From Gonapodya sp. JEL0774 (lineage: Eukaryota; Monoblepharomycota; Monoblepharidomycetes; Monoblepharidales; Gonapodyaceae), in the NCBI GenBank assembly GCA_027604505.1, contig JADIIX010000001.1, positions 496,001-560,000 of the forward strand: 64,000 nt of DNA. The letters are read 5' to 3'. Under the pieces are notes generated by a model. That model did no database searches. It was not told the origin of the DNA and worked only from the letters and a program-made list of their open reading frames with translations. The translations under genes were made by a program, and so were the position numbers. Below, piece by piece: positions 45,309 to 57,969 of the stretch. How positions within the stretch are numbered: the stretch's first letter is position 1; every line of letters starts with the position of its first letter.

Positions 45309-48300
45309 ATGGAAACCCAGTCTAGTGTCCCGTTGGAATCCGACCTCTGGACAAACCCGAATCCTTCATCAGACTCTCTCATTCCATCAGCGAACATCAT
45401 TGAAGCAGTAAAAGAAAACATCTTACCTCTGAAATCGGGCCGGAAGGCCACGGCCTTGACGGCAGCCATCACTGCAAAAGACCCCGGTGCGGCAGCCGTC
45501 GCTCAATCCAAGCCAGCAGGAGCCGTTGTCGCGCCATCTACGCCTTCCAACTCGCTTGCTGCTCAGCGTGCAGCCCTTGAGGCCTGCATTGCCACTCCAG
45601 AACTCGCGGATCACGTTGATCCATTAAAACCGCACCTCGACCTCATCCGATGGATTGTAGACCATTATCCACAGGGCAACAACTCTGAGTCAGGCCTTTT
45701 ATCTGCACTAGAAAGAACACTGGAGCGATTCAAGGACGACCCGCAGTATAAACGGACCAGTGTCGATTTCCTCAACCTCTGGATCATGTATGCGGATCTT
45801 GTCAAAGACCCCGAGGACGTGTATAAATGGATGTCAGCACGCGGTGTATGTCAGGAACTTGCCGGGTTCTACCAGGCGTACGCGGAAATGTTGGAGAGAA
45901 CTGGAAAGTGAGTTAAGTTTGGCCGTCTGCTGTTGACCCCCCTCAAAAACGGGCCTCAGGATGGACCTGGATTGACTATTGACGCATGGGGCTTGCTACC
46001 GAGAGTCTCATTATTGACCGCGTCTCCAACGCCGACTCCTCCAGCTTCCCTCTTGCCAAATCCACTCTCGAACTCGGAATCAACCGCCGAGCACGCCCCG
46101 TGGCCCGCCTCCCCCGCCTGCTCGCCGAATTTAATGCGCGCCAAGAAGCTCGCGAACGCCGCCGTCGGGAACGGGAGGAGCTGGGATTGGAACCGGAGCC
46201 AGAGCCAGCGCACGTGAGGTCTGTGCTGGGAGCTCCTGTGGGAGCGGTGCAGCAGAGGGTGCCAAGAGCGGATCGCGAGAACGCCGAGAGAGCTCTTCAG
46301 GGACAACAGGTGCCTCAGAGAGGGCGCTCAACAGGAGCGGGACTTACGGACGGTGTGGGCCACAATCTGATGTCACGGAGTTCTTCCGCCAACGTAGCAA
46401 CAGCTTCAGTAAATGCAAAGTGGGTTTTCCAAGACCCATCAGGCACCGCCGAAGCTTCTACGGCAACCTTATCAGCGTCTTCTGCTGGTCCTTGGCCCGA
46501 ACTTGGGACCGCGAAGCACAGGGTGAAGGAGAATACAAAGGACATTGCAAGTTGGCGGGGAGTGAAGATGCCTCTCGAGCAGAGGGAAGCACCGGATGGG
46601 GGAACAGCACCAGTTCGTGAGAGAATTCAGGTTTGGAGCGATGAGGTTGGTTCTATTGGTGCAAGCTCTGCGTATCTTCGCTCATCTCACTCCTGCCCAT
46701 TGATACACTTGCTTCCTTAAGCCCAATTTGAACTCAGCCACCGACTCTGCTCCCCACGAGCGGAGCACTAAGCCCACCCTCGACATGTTAAAGCTCCCAG
46801 CGAGCTCTATTGGTCAGCGTTTGGGAAACCCAGCTGGAGTGACGGAGGCGAACTCTACTTCAAAAACGCGAGACGCTTCGATTGTGACCTCCGCGGCTTC
46901 TCGTGCACAGGAACGCTCTGCATCCTCGATTCACAAGTCTTCCCGTAGCGCTGCATCTACTGGAGGCGGCGGAGTAGTTGATGGGTCGTCCAAGACCAAG
47001 CAAAAACTCCCGGAGCACTATGTTGCTCCCATGGAGTCCTATTATCCCAACGGATTTGACCCCATCGCGTGGCAGATTGGTGCCAAGGAGAGCGCTGAGA
47101 GCAGAGAAGAAGTGCGAGCACGGCATCCAAAGTACGCTTATGTTTCAGATGGGGAGAACGACGACGTACCTCTTGTTCGTCGAGGGGATGCCGAGCGCAC
47201 AAAGGAGCATGTTGGGCTCATTGACGCTCAACTCCTCGTGGGGAGCAACAGAGACGGTGCGAGACCCAGTAGCAGGATGAGTCGGGCTTCGTCCGTTAGA
47301 AGCGCAACCCCAATGGGTGAGCCGATCGCTTCTGCGGCCGATTATCTTCCTGCGATCACACCGCCCGCTAAGTGGCTTGCGGCTCAAAAGATTGCTGAAT
47401 TTGGTGCCGTGGAGCATTTGCCGGACGGACCGTCTGAGCAAGTCGACGATGATTCTGATGCAAGTGACAACGAGGCAACGAGGAAGTTTGCATATTTGAA
47501 ACTGGCGCGTAACGCCGCTAGTCCGACCATCAATACAAGGCTTGCAATGCAAGATATTGGGATGATGTTTTCTGGGGAGCTCGAATGCGAGGTGCGTAAG
47601 AAGTCGGGGTTTCAAATCCGTTTGATGATGGTGCGCAGATATGTTGACGCCAAATCTATGTGTTGCGGTTGTGATTACCATACAATAGCGCTATGAAGAC
47701 ACTCTTCCTGTACTTGCATTCAGCCGTGCACTCAAAGATCCGGAGTCCTACCAGACATCATCAGTCGATGGAGTTGTTCCCGTATACGAAGCGCTACTGG
47801 ACTCCAATCCGCCGATTCCCCCCAAGCGCTGTGAGATTCGAAAAACAACCAAATCCTTTGATATTTTTTGCGACAATGCAGAGGAGTCACGGTCTGGCCG
47901 TGCACTTCCTGGAGTGATCAGGAAGCTTGAAGTATTTCAAGACCCTGAATCACCAAAGCCGACGACTGGACGACGAAATAAGTTGCCAGTATTTCAGGAT
48001 CCGCACCCAATCGATATCCCATCCGTTGTTGGTGCATCTGCGTTCCAAAAAAAACTGGAAGGCCGGAAAAGTGCCTTGACTGTGGAGGGCAAGACTCATG
48101 CTCGGGCCACGACAGGATCCCCGAAATTACCAATATCAGCACAGACTCTACCCACAACCATCGATGAGGATGACAACCCTTTTGTGGCGGACAGTGGCTT
48201 CGGGGCGAAATGGGAACGATCAGCTGCGAAGGTTATTGGAGAGTCTCCTGGCCCTCGTATTGGACTTCTATTCACTGATTCAGGCGTACAGCGGAAGGAC

Positions 48301-50373
48301 GAGAGATTTTCAACCCAAAATATGCTGGAAAGAGAATCGGCGGCGGGAAAGCCAAGAAACAAGGTCTTGCAAGCGCGGGAAGATCCGAAAACTGCGCCAG
48401 TGAGAATGCCGTCGACTGAAGACAGCGATGTGCCCGCAAGCTCTGCCAGTAGAGATCAATCAGGAGACGTGGATTCTGTGTCTCCCACTTTGGAAGACAG
48501 CGTTGTGAGCAGCTATAAAAGTGATACGGCCCTTCGTCGTGATCAAAGAGATTTTCGAATAGCTCAGCGTCCAGATCTGACTCCAATTACCGAGGTCACG
48601 GAACCCTCCACTCGTGCACCTACAACAACTGCTTCGCGCTCGAACAGCTCCTTCACGATGGCCAGCGCGATACCGTTTTCCATGACAGGATCATCGCGCG
48701 GCTCGCGACCTTCCTCACTGGGAGGATCGTACGTTGGAGATCGGACTTTTAATCACGACGTAACAACAGGCACGACCTTGAGCCTGACAAAAGTTATTGC
48801 AGTCAGTATCCTCGAAGAAGAGGATCAAGGTTCAAACAAGGAGGAAGAGCGTGCCTCAATGGAGAATTTGGAAGCTGAACAAACAGAGTCTGCAATATCA
48901 GCTGCAGTCATTGACCCGATGGACTCAAGTTTATGGCGAACGTTAATGAGTGATTCTCCTGCAATACTGGACGAACGGTACTTTGAGGATCCAACTGTCA
49001 CCATTAATCTGGCCAAAAATTTGGAACGACACTTTGCTAAGAATCGGAAGGAGGCGGGTGTGAGCCAATCTCCCATTGAGATCGAAGTCCCTTCCTCAGG
49101 TCAAAGTGTTGAGGTGCTTGAAATTACAGCCAAGTTAGGGCAGGGTGGATTCGCAGCCGTTTACAAGTGCCAAACAGTGTTGGACGATGATGACGACGTG
49201 CTGGACATGAAAGACCCAGAAACCTTTGCCTTGAAAGTCCATGTTCCACCTGGGCCTTGCGCATGGGAGTATCACGTATTGACAACACTTCGTAGCCGAC
49301 TGGACAGCCGCTTTGAGACATCTGTTGTGGAACCCCGTGCATGCCACGTATTCCAGGATGAAGGATGGCTGCGCCTAGAGTTTTGCGAAGGCGGAACTCT
49401 CCTTGGTGCTGTGAATTCCGCCGTTGGAATAGACAACGTTTCGTATCCAGATGGAGGCCTAGATGAGCTTCTAGCCATGTTTTGGACAGTCGAAGTGCTC
49501 AGGAATATTGAAGCTTGGCACGCTTCCGGATTCATTCATGGCGATGTCAAGGCTGACAACTTCATGGTTCGATGGGCGAGCAGTTCGTCGGATGTGGCCG
49601 GTAGACTTGGTTCAGATGCATGGAATCCTCAGTATGACCCTACTGGAGGCGCGGGGTGGGGACGGGTCGGTATTAAGGCTTTGGACTTCGGAAGAGCGAT
49701 CCAAATCGGGAGCTTGCCGTCGGGTACTCTTTTTGACTTTGGTGACTCCAGAGATCCAAAAGATTCACACAAGGAGGGAGATCCAAGCGTAGAGTGTTGG
49801 GAAATTCGGAATGGCTGCCCCTGGAGCTACGAAGCTGACTGGTACGGCGCTGCAGGTATTGCGGCGGTGCTCATTTTTGGCAAGTACATGGACGTGAAGG
49901 AGACGGGCTGGGCAGGATCGGGGACTGGACGCCGTGGAGGGGAATTTGCGATGGGTATGTTTGGGAATGCCGTTCCAACTGGCATGACCAGAGATGGAAA
50001 GCGAGCACGTCCTCGTATATCTGTCAAGCCCATGCTTCGGCGAAATTTCAACGTGGATCTTTGGACGAAACTATTTGACGTGCTGCTCAACTCTGGGGTC
50101 ATTGATGACAAGATGGTTGAGTCTTGTCCAACAGCTGCATGCTTGTTGGCTGACCAAGACTTGAAAGATACTGCGCAACACAATGCTTTGGGAGAATTGG
50201 ACAAGGAATTCCCAGCAACGCGAGTTGTTCGAGCGTTGAGAACGGAGATGGAGGACTGGTTAGTAGCCCACTCTGTGAAAGGCTCAAGTCGAGAAGGGTC
50301 CAAGCCTTTGAAAACTCTTTTGAGAAACTTGGAGATTCGAGTAAAGGAGGTCAAAGCACGTGCACGAAAATAG
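45309..50373 (+). CDS. BUB1: MadBub: Mad3/BubR1-Bub1 spindle checkpoint kinase
   Basis: Exons 45309-45907, ~46007-46646, ~46722-47591 and 47691-50373. The N-terminus has a KEN box (AVKENILPLKSGR, 45411-45419), then the Bub1/Mad3 TPR domain (LDLIRWIVDHYPQGN, LERFKDDPQYKRTSVDFL, YADLVKDPEDVYKWM, INRRARPVARLPRLLAEF). A second KEN (VKENTKDIASW, 46526-46534) follows, then a GLEBS-like stretch (SREEVRARHPKYAY). The C-terminal kinase has GQGGFAAVYKC, FALKVHV, HGDVKADN with catalytic Asp and LDFGR, so it looks active. Bub1 kinases phosphorylate H2A and scaffold Mad1-Mad2 at kinetochores; KEN boxes let Mad3/BubR1 inhibit APC/C. Having all in one gene suggests an unduplicated or jointly retained MadBub. 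Confidence 0.92.
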
Positions 50374-50868
50374 GAGTAGTGACCTGAACTGTCTTGGAAC
50401 CTATTATGTATTTTTGATATCAGTTTTTGTGTGTGGCTGAAGGCCGTTCACCATCGTATTTTGAGTTGCATCATATTACGGTGCAACCCTTTGCACGCTC
50501 CCCGGTTCAACTGCCAGCCGAGAGATATAAACCTCGTCTCCAATAATATCAACCGTCATCGATCCCGGAGTTGGCAAGAGTACACTGTCTGAAAAGGCAA
50601 GTAAGCTGCGTACAAATTCTTCACGACAACGGAATGAAACAGAGATGCGGTGGCGAATTTGGCGGCGAATTTGGCGATTAGCACGAAAAGGCTTCAGTCT
50701 CTTTGGCGCATTCCCATCTGTGCAGACACTATTCAGCGCAAGCTCAGGCCTACGAGGCCAGCTTCATGGAACTGTGCTTGCATTTTCGCCCCAAGTCCTC
50801 CACCTTTTGGTTTCGGTTCTGATTCCGCCCCACCCAACTTCCATTCAACCGCTAGCTGCACTAACGAA
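50374..50868. other. Intergenic: 3' flank of MadBub, promoter of class II aldolase gene
   Basis: About 500 bp. The frame of the aldolase gene is open for ~220 bp upstream of its ATG but without another ATG. Confidence 0.45.
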
Positions 50869-52564
50869 ATGACGCAAGCCAGGACAAATGGAACACAGTC
50901 ACGCGCAGGTGCTGTGCTGACCAAAGAGGCTCACATCAAGGTGAGGAACTGACGATCACCATCCAATTTTGATTCCGATGTCTTTCCGATACGGAACTCA
51001 CTCACGGGAAACCCCCCACAGGCGTCAGAGGATGGATTCGTCAACGGCGTTGGTCAGCATTTTGCCACGGTCTCCATCATGCCAAAGTTCAAGGTTTGGT
51101 CCCCTCCCCTCGGTCCCCTGAACCCATGTAGTAATTAAACTCCCAACAGACATTGGAGGACGAGCGTCTCCACCTGAAAATCTCCCTCGCCACTGCATTT
51201 CGAATTATGGGGAGTCTTGGATTTGATGTTGGAATCGCTGGTCACGGGACTGTGAGTACTTCCCAAGTTTTGCGTTGGCTTGGAGTTCGCACCGAACCAC
51301 ACCCATCCCATTCAATGCCCCCGATGAAATGCCGTTGCAGTTCAGGGACCCGGAGTACCCATCCTGCTTCTGGATGAACCCTGTCGCTGTCCACTTCTCC
51401 GATATGACTGTGGGAGAACTGGTCCTGGTAAACCAACACGGCGAGGTCATCCAAGGAAACCGACCAATTAATGCTGGTAAGCTTGGGTGCAGCGCTACTT
51501 TTTATGCACTGTTGACAGTTTCGTTAATCGTATACCTGGGATCTGCTTGCGGGTTCCCTTTGCAAACCCCCGATTCTTAAAACAGCCGGATTTGCCATTC
51601 ACGCTGGCATTTATCGAGTCAACCAGCGCGTCAAGTCCATTGTTCACACGCATTCCATGTACGGGAAATCTTTCTCGGTACTAGGAAGGCTGTTCGACCC
51701 CATCACGTGAGGAGAATTAGTCTTTGTTTCATGCTGCAGCTTCTGAGGCATGAATACTTGTTCTCGTCAATCTCTTCGCTCACCCAGACAGGACTCGTGC
51801 GGTGAGTCGAGACCAATGGGGGGGTCATCGTATGATGAGTTGCTTACTTGTTTCCTCCGTTCATTCTCAGCCTTTTATGAGCGCCAGGCGTTGTACAACA
51901 CATACGAAGGCGTCGTGTTGGATACAGATGAGGGAGAGCATTTGGGAAAGCTGCTTGGTGAGCAGAATCACCTGGTGATTCTTCAGGTGAGTCCCTTGTA
52001 GGAAGGGACGGACGAAATGTTTGATAACAAGGTAGAACCTTGAAATATTTCTTGTGATTCTTCCAGAACCACGGCCTCTTGACAGTGGGTGGTAACCCTG
52101 ACGAGATGGCATGGTGGTTTATTTCCGCTGAGCAGTGTGCGCAGAGGTAATGTTCCTGCGAGTCTGAAATGACAACCTTCACCTCACTAACTCTGAGCGG
52201 TTCCATGTGGCTCTCTTGCTTTGTCAGTGAACTCCTTGTTGACGCTTCGGGACACAAGCGTATTGTCTTGAGCCACGAAGTCGCGACGAAGACTCGTAAC
52301 CAGTACGTTGTTGCGGACTTCTGTATTCACACTGAAGCATCACTTGTTGATCTTTACACTTGACCCTACCTGCAGGGTTGGAGCCACCTTGAATGGCTGG
52401 TACAACTTCCAACCGTACAAGAGGGTGAGCTGTCTGATCAGTGGATGTGATCTCACCACCAAATCTCTCATGTCTTCTTTTCGTTCCCTCTCCTGAAACA
52501 GCGCATGCTCAAGCAGCACCCGGAGATTCTTGACGACACAGTGCCCACCAGTGACACCTACTAA
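50869..52564 (+). CDS. Class II aldolase/adducin-domain protein
   Basis: The start MTQARTNGTQSRAGAV leads to FKTLEDERLHLKISLATAFR, MGSLGFDVGIAGHGTV, RDPEYPSCFWMNPVAVHFSD, GELVLVNQHGEVIQGNRPIN, AGFAIHAGIYRVNQRVKSIV then HTHSMYGKSFSVLG, and QNHGLLTVGGNPDEMAW. The H-x-H pair and NHG His are the zinc ligands of class II aldolases; the catalytic acid position is less clear. It ends ILDDTVPTSDTY at 52564. About eight short introns break the gene. Fungal members of this group have uncertain substrates and often lack clear sugar-phosphate specificity; adducin-like scaffolding is an alternative. The ATG at 50869 is the first in frame after upstream stop-free sequence. Confidence 0.88.
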
Positions 52565-53732
52565 ATTCTGACGAGAATACGGGTGCGGCAAAGGACCAAA
52601 AGTTCCCCAATTCGTTGATTCTAGAAATGGAGGTGTGTCGGGTCAAAATTTCTTGTATGGATTATCGGAGTCTGTCCTGCCTCAGAAGTGAGGAAAATAA
52701 AGTGGGAGCATGGTGAACTGAAACTAGGGTTGCCCTCATTGACCACAGTCCAGATAGAAAAACGAAAAATCTCCGCTGCCACCATCACCAGTGTTTCAGT
52801 CGCTTCATGGATGCCACCATTCATCAGCCTAAATCAGCACTGAGGATGTCTTGAACGAAGTTGGATCTCACCCGACGGTCCCCAAGTCGGGTCCCTCTCA
52901 GTTTTCTCGGTGAGGTATTTTGAGTCGTCGAACGAACCCGACACACCGGAATGGAGACACATGATGACATTGAAAATACCATAAAATCGCAATGCTATGT
53001 CGAGAGCCCATGAACACATGGGCTTTGACGATAATTTGGTTCTGACCATCTCCGAGTGAATCCAACAATCATCAGCTTAACTGCAGTCTGGGAACTTAGG
53101 ACTAACGTTTCATTTGTTTTGGGCCCTTTTAGATACCAATGCATTCGTAGCGGTTCTTCTGTCCGAATGGCTCACTTCGAACTCTGCAGATCCCAATTCT
53201 CAAGTACCACAGCGTATTAGCAATAATGTATGTAGTGATATATATCTATGTAATCATGTACAGGAATTAAACTGTCCCTTCTCGGGGAATCGCTCATCTG
53301 CCTCGTCGCCTGATGGATCCACAACGGGCGGCAAAACTGTTGCTGCCGGACCCCTTCGTTCACTGACAAACCAAACACAGGAATCAAGGTTTGAATTCAA
53401 GTGTCGCACAGCTCGTGATGGACACATTTTCCTACGATTACTCGTGAGTTGATTCGATTCCTGGTCTTTGGAGGCAGATTGGGGTCTTTCGAATGTGTTG
53501 GCCCTCTCGCTTTTGCCCACGCCCATCGAACAATCCAACCACGGCAGGGACGGGGCAGAGATCCCGACGCAGCACGATCAACATGAGATTTACTCGTGTG
53601 TCGTGGTGATGGTATGAATTCATTATTCTGCGCCGAGCGAAACATCAACAAGATTACAAACACGTCCCTTTGATGACCTTGAAACTTCCGGCTTTCACAA
53701 GACTAACCAGACCTTCATCTCTGTCAATCTTT
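52565..53732. other. Intergenic, no gene confidently seen
   Basis: About 1.17 kb. Open frames here (e.g. near 53114-53452) have no conserved motif. The end probably holds the 5' UTR of the CCCH gene, whose frame has an alternative ATG at 53673. Confidence 0.45.
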
Positions 53733-54845
53733 ATGTCCAGTGATGCTGACATGAAGGTCACTGCGTACCTCCCCGCGCAACTATTGATGTCTCCTCAGGC
53801 ACCTGTTGCAACCTTGAACATGCGGCACCGCGAAGAAACCAACAAAGACGCCCCAATCTCGCCAATCTCGCCAACTTCTCCAACATCACCCAGTGGACCG
53901 GTATACACAATCGGTCATCATGCACCGGTCCCTCTCTATCCCATTCCGATGTTCCCGCAAGTCCCTGTCGGCCAACAAGTCTTTCCTGTTTACGGCGAGG
54001 TCCCTGCAATGATGTCACCACTTAACAGGTGAGTGAACTGTGGATTCAGTGAACGAACCGTGGGGCTTTCCCAGTTTGAGCGCATCCCACCTTCCACAGA
54101 CCACAACCGCTCCCCACACCGGTGTCGGATCCCGGTTCGCCGGAAGACTTTGATGGAGGCTTCAACCGATCAAACACATCCGGGAAGCGGGTGAGTGGGG
54201 TGGTGAAATGCGGGATGGTGGAGGATCCCATCCCTGAATCCTCACCCCATTCGACACAAACTACACTGCAAATTGCCACAGCGGATGCAGCCACCTCCTG
54301 GATCTATTTGTCGATATTTCCTTCAAGGTCGATGCTGGGCGGGTGATCAGTGCAGGTGGAGTCATGTGATACCAGTGCAGGCAATGTTTTCGGTGAGTGA
54401 TTGGATTTGTGGAGACTGCATGCGTGGACAGCCTTCGACAACGAATCTCACGTGGCGATGTCGGAAACCTAGCCCGTTACAGGTCAACCAGCTTTCTTTG
54501 TGCAATCTTTCAATACGTCAGCAGGACCTGGCAGTCCACCAATGGCAAGCATGGTCTTCCCAGGGTCACCTTATCGTATGTTCTTTTTAATGTGTCTTTT
54601 CGAAAATCTTCAGTGGTCGTCTTTGATCAAACACATTTATAGTATCACATCATCCTGAAGGCGCACCCCTCTCGCCGGTGTTCAGTGTCCCTTCAATTCA
54701 ATATCCGTCTCCCCAATCCCCCATCCAAGGAATGTTGCCCACTCTTCCTGGCGTATCCCAGCATAACGGGCAGCCACAACAATGCTTCTTCTGGAGACAG
54801 GGCCGCTGCAAGTTTGGAAGTTCGTGCCGTTACTCACACCACTGA
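53733..54845 (+). CDS. CCCH zinc-finger protein with two fingers
   Basis: The first exon MSSDADMKVTAYLPAQLL is rich in Pro/Ser (repeats ISPISPTSPTSP) and short hydrophobic PVPLYPIPMFPQVPVGQ. After introns: PQPLPTPVSDPGSPEDF, then RMQPPPGSICRYFLQGRCWA leading to GDQCRWSH, the first C-x8-C-x5-C-x3-H finger. A further exon gives AGPGSPPMASMVFPGSPY, and the last exon ends QCFFWRQGRCKFGSSCRYSH, a second CCCH finger right at the C-terminus (stop 54845). Tandem or spaced CCCH fingers of this kind bind RNA and usually control mRNA stability or processing. An ATG at 53673 in the same frame is an alternative start. Splicing of exon 3 to 4 is approximate. Confidence 0.82.
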
Positions 54846-55646
54846 GACAGGACCAAAAGTGGTGACGTGGAGATGTTCTGCGCACTTCGTACACTAGGTG
54901 GAGCAGGCGGGCTGCGTATGCCCGGAGGATCGGGACATTGCGCACGTCTGCCCAGTTGTTTTTCTTTAGTAGCTCTTTTTCCATTCCCCGTCTTCTTTCA
55001 TATCCAGCTTTCTGCCACCATCGCGATACCGAAATCTTATTGTGTCCTCATTTCGATGTGTTGGACCTTTGCGATTATTTGTGGAAAACAACCTAAAAAA
55101 GCGAGTTTGGACTTTGGACTGCTCTTGGATGGCCAAAAGGGCAATAAAATCTACAGATAATTGATGTAATAGCCGTTGCTTATCAAAAGAATCCATATGA
55201 AACAGACGAAGGACCCGGGGAATGCTGGTCGATTTTCAAGATTTTGTAACGATATATTGTTTCTAGACGACCCACCACACTTTCTCTCTCACAACCAACA
55301 AACTAAACCCACTCCGAAAGAAAAAAGAAAAAGAAAAATCGACATTCTCTGTTTGTCCCACCTGCGCACTCCCGCCACAATGTCAATCACAATATGAGGC
55401 CCAACCCGGTCGAACCACACCGAAAGAACAATGAACGGGTATGCGGTGGCAGGGAGGAAACAAGACATGTCTAATAAAGCGAGTTGTGCGGGGGATATGA
55501 GGTGAACGGGCGAGGACGAGGACGGCCGAGGAGAAGAGAGGATTGCGGGTTTAAGACTGTGCGACTAGTGCTTGAAAGCACTGGAGGAGGTGACAAGGGA
55601 AACATGTGAACGTAGATAGCGATTGAGATACAAGGCACAGGAACAC
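54846..55646. other. Convergent 3' intergenic region
   Basis: About 800 bp between the 3' ends of the CCCH gene and the R-SNARE gene. An A/G-rich tract lies near 55317-55337. No gene is seen. Confidence 0.45.
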
Positions 55647-57420
55647 TCACTTTATCACGGGGACGATAATGATGATGAGCACGACAATGACCACAACAGC
55701 GAGGATTACTCTCATTTTCCTGATTGCATTCATTGACACAAGGACATCAGTGTAGAGAACACAGAGAAGCGTGATCAATGCAGCACAATCGGAATTTTGT
55801 GAGAGCAGATCAGTCCATAAGGTCATGAGAGTGGGAAAGGAGGAACACGGAGAAGAGCGTTACTCACATGTCCTTCAACCACATCTACCAGATTGTAAGG
55901 TCCGTACATTACGACGGAAACAAGGGAATGGGAAGGAAAGGCGAGGGGAGATTTGGCGAATATGGCATTCATGGGCGGAGATGATGAGCAAATACGAATC
56001 CGAGACAGCATTCCATCCAGCAAACATCCAATTCCACACCCGTTATATTCACTATCAACCGAATCTTCCCGAGCTAGAAGCTCCACAGACCAAGACACCC
56101 ATACCCACCGGGGTACGCCACCGCCGCTCCACCAGCCTGTCCTGTGCCCCCTCCCACTCATTCTTGGCCGGCACCACTGGCGGATCGGGGAACCCCCGCC
56201 ATTTTTCAGGTTCCCGGCTTTCCAAATCTCTTTCGCTCGCCCGCGTCACTTCGCCCGCCTCCGCCGTGTCGAGCTCCATCCCCAGAGGTGTGACTCCGAT
56301 ACCAACCTGCCTCCGGACCTTGTTGGCCCCGCGCTTGAATTGCATGGCGCCCTGGGCGAGATCGTCAGTCTTGGTTTGGAGTGTGTCGAGGCGTTCACCA
56401 CGTTCGACGACACCTGGACAAGACTTCGGGTGAGGAGAAGGTATGGAAAGGCGAGAAAAAACAGTGCGCGCTTACGTTGTACGTTTTGCTGCATGATAGT
56501 TACGACCTCATCTAAATCGTGGAGACGCATGAATTGGTTCCGGGCAAGTTTGCGACGATGAGGAAGGGGCACACGGTGATATGCGGTTATGTAGCAACAC
56601 GACAGGGCACAAATTGTCGAAGAAATAGTTGAGGGTGTCGGAGGGAATTATTGAAGAAGTACGCGTGGGGAACGCAGAGGAACAAATATTGCCGGCGAGG
56701 TCCAGTGGTTCGTTCAGAAGCACCAAGAGGAAAGAAACAGGAAGAACGACCGTGAGTCAGTTATAACGAGCAAGAAAGAACTAGGGCGTAAAGAATTTGA
56801 AGATCCAAACGCGCGGGTTGTTGAACGCGCCAATGGCTGTCCGCATAAAATTTTATGTGGCCACTCCAGTTCGCTGCCTGCAAGTGTTTGCCAGCGACTA
56901 CGCTGATAATTCACGGCGTCCACCCGAGAATAACATTCTATCTCATTCCTTTGCGTGATGTGGAGACCAGAAACGTCATGATAAATCGCACGGAACTTGA
57001 CGTGACTTCCCATCTAGTTTGTCACCAGTGTAATGTACAGAGTTGTGTCATTTTCGACCTTCAACTTCCTTCATCCGCTCATGACCCGTCTGACATCGAT
57101 GATTACACTTGGTTGACCCGACTCAGCTCACAATCGAGTCACACGGAATGGAAGAGAGAAACTCCGAGTTCTCGTGAGGAAGAGGATCCAAAAACTCTGC
57201 CTTGAGTTTAGTAGAAACACGGGAGTGCTTGTTGCAACGGTGCAATCTCTTCGGTCCCATGTGATCTTGCGTCCCACGTCCTCCACCAGAGCCTCCCACA
57301 TATGTTTAAGAACGTAGAGCCCACGGCTCCATCCGACGACACAGTACAATACGGACCTACTTGTTGCTGGACCTGCTGCACCTTCTGGCCCGGTTGTTGG
57401 TTAACTGTTGGGGCTGACAT
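55647..57420 (-). CDS. R-SNARE, synaptobrevin/VAMP type
   Basis: Five exons (57357-57420, 56476-56511, 56307-56413, 55868-55884, 55647-55719) sum to 297 nt, 98 residues. The product starts [18 protein letters not shown], enters the SNARE motif [20 protein letters not shown], has the zero-layer Arg at residue 41 ([20 protein letters not shown]), then [19 protein letters not shown] and a single C-terminal membrane anchor of Val/Ile/Leu ending PVIK. This matches Snc1/VAMP of the secretory pathway in every block. It would sit in vesicle membranes, cytosol-facing, and pair with Qa/Qb/Qc SNAREs for fusion. Intron 1 is 845 nt, far longer than others here, and exon 4 is only 17 nt. The terminal AAGTGA could also be read as a donor, but the stop fits the family length. 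Confidence 0.92.
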
Positions 57421-57969
57421 GGCTTGCTCTCGAACAGAAGGATATACGAGGAAGGAGGTAGGCGGGAACTTTGATGCGTCGGCAAAGAAGAGCGGAGATG
57501 TAAGAAAAGTGAAAAGTTGCGCCGGGGAGATCGGGTTTGGCTGCTCGGGGTGTGGAGAAAGCGAATTGAAACTTTTGCCTGGCAGGGTGGCTTTCGGTTC
57601 TGCAATGCACAAGTCGGCGCGCTTGAACCAACAAGATGCGCAACCGAACTTCAACTCCCGGTTTCGTAAGTGAGATGATGCAGCGCTACTCTCGCAGCTC
57701 TGTAGAAAATAATAAGTGTACGCAGTTGCTCAACTGAGCGTCGTCACCACCGAGAACTAGAACAAAGTAAGAAGTCAAGAAGCAACGCTCCGATAGAGTG
57801 ATAGAATGGACCTTGTCACTTTTACATATACTGAGGTTTCAAATCAGTTTTCCCAAATTCTGCCGACCCCTCGACGAAAAGAGAAGTGCAGCTCCCAGCA
57901 TAATCCAAAGCGGGAGCCCAAAACAATTACCATTTCTCCTTTCGCACCGTCGCCCGACTTTCTCCACCG
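57421..57969. promoter_or_regulatory. Divergent promoter region, R-SNARE / Yos1
   Basis: About 550 bp between two opposed genes that both act in secretory traffic, so shared regulation is conceivable. No element was defined. Confidence 0.5.
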
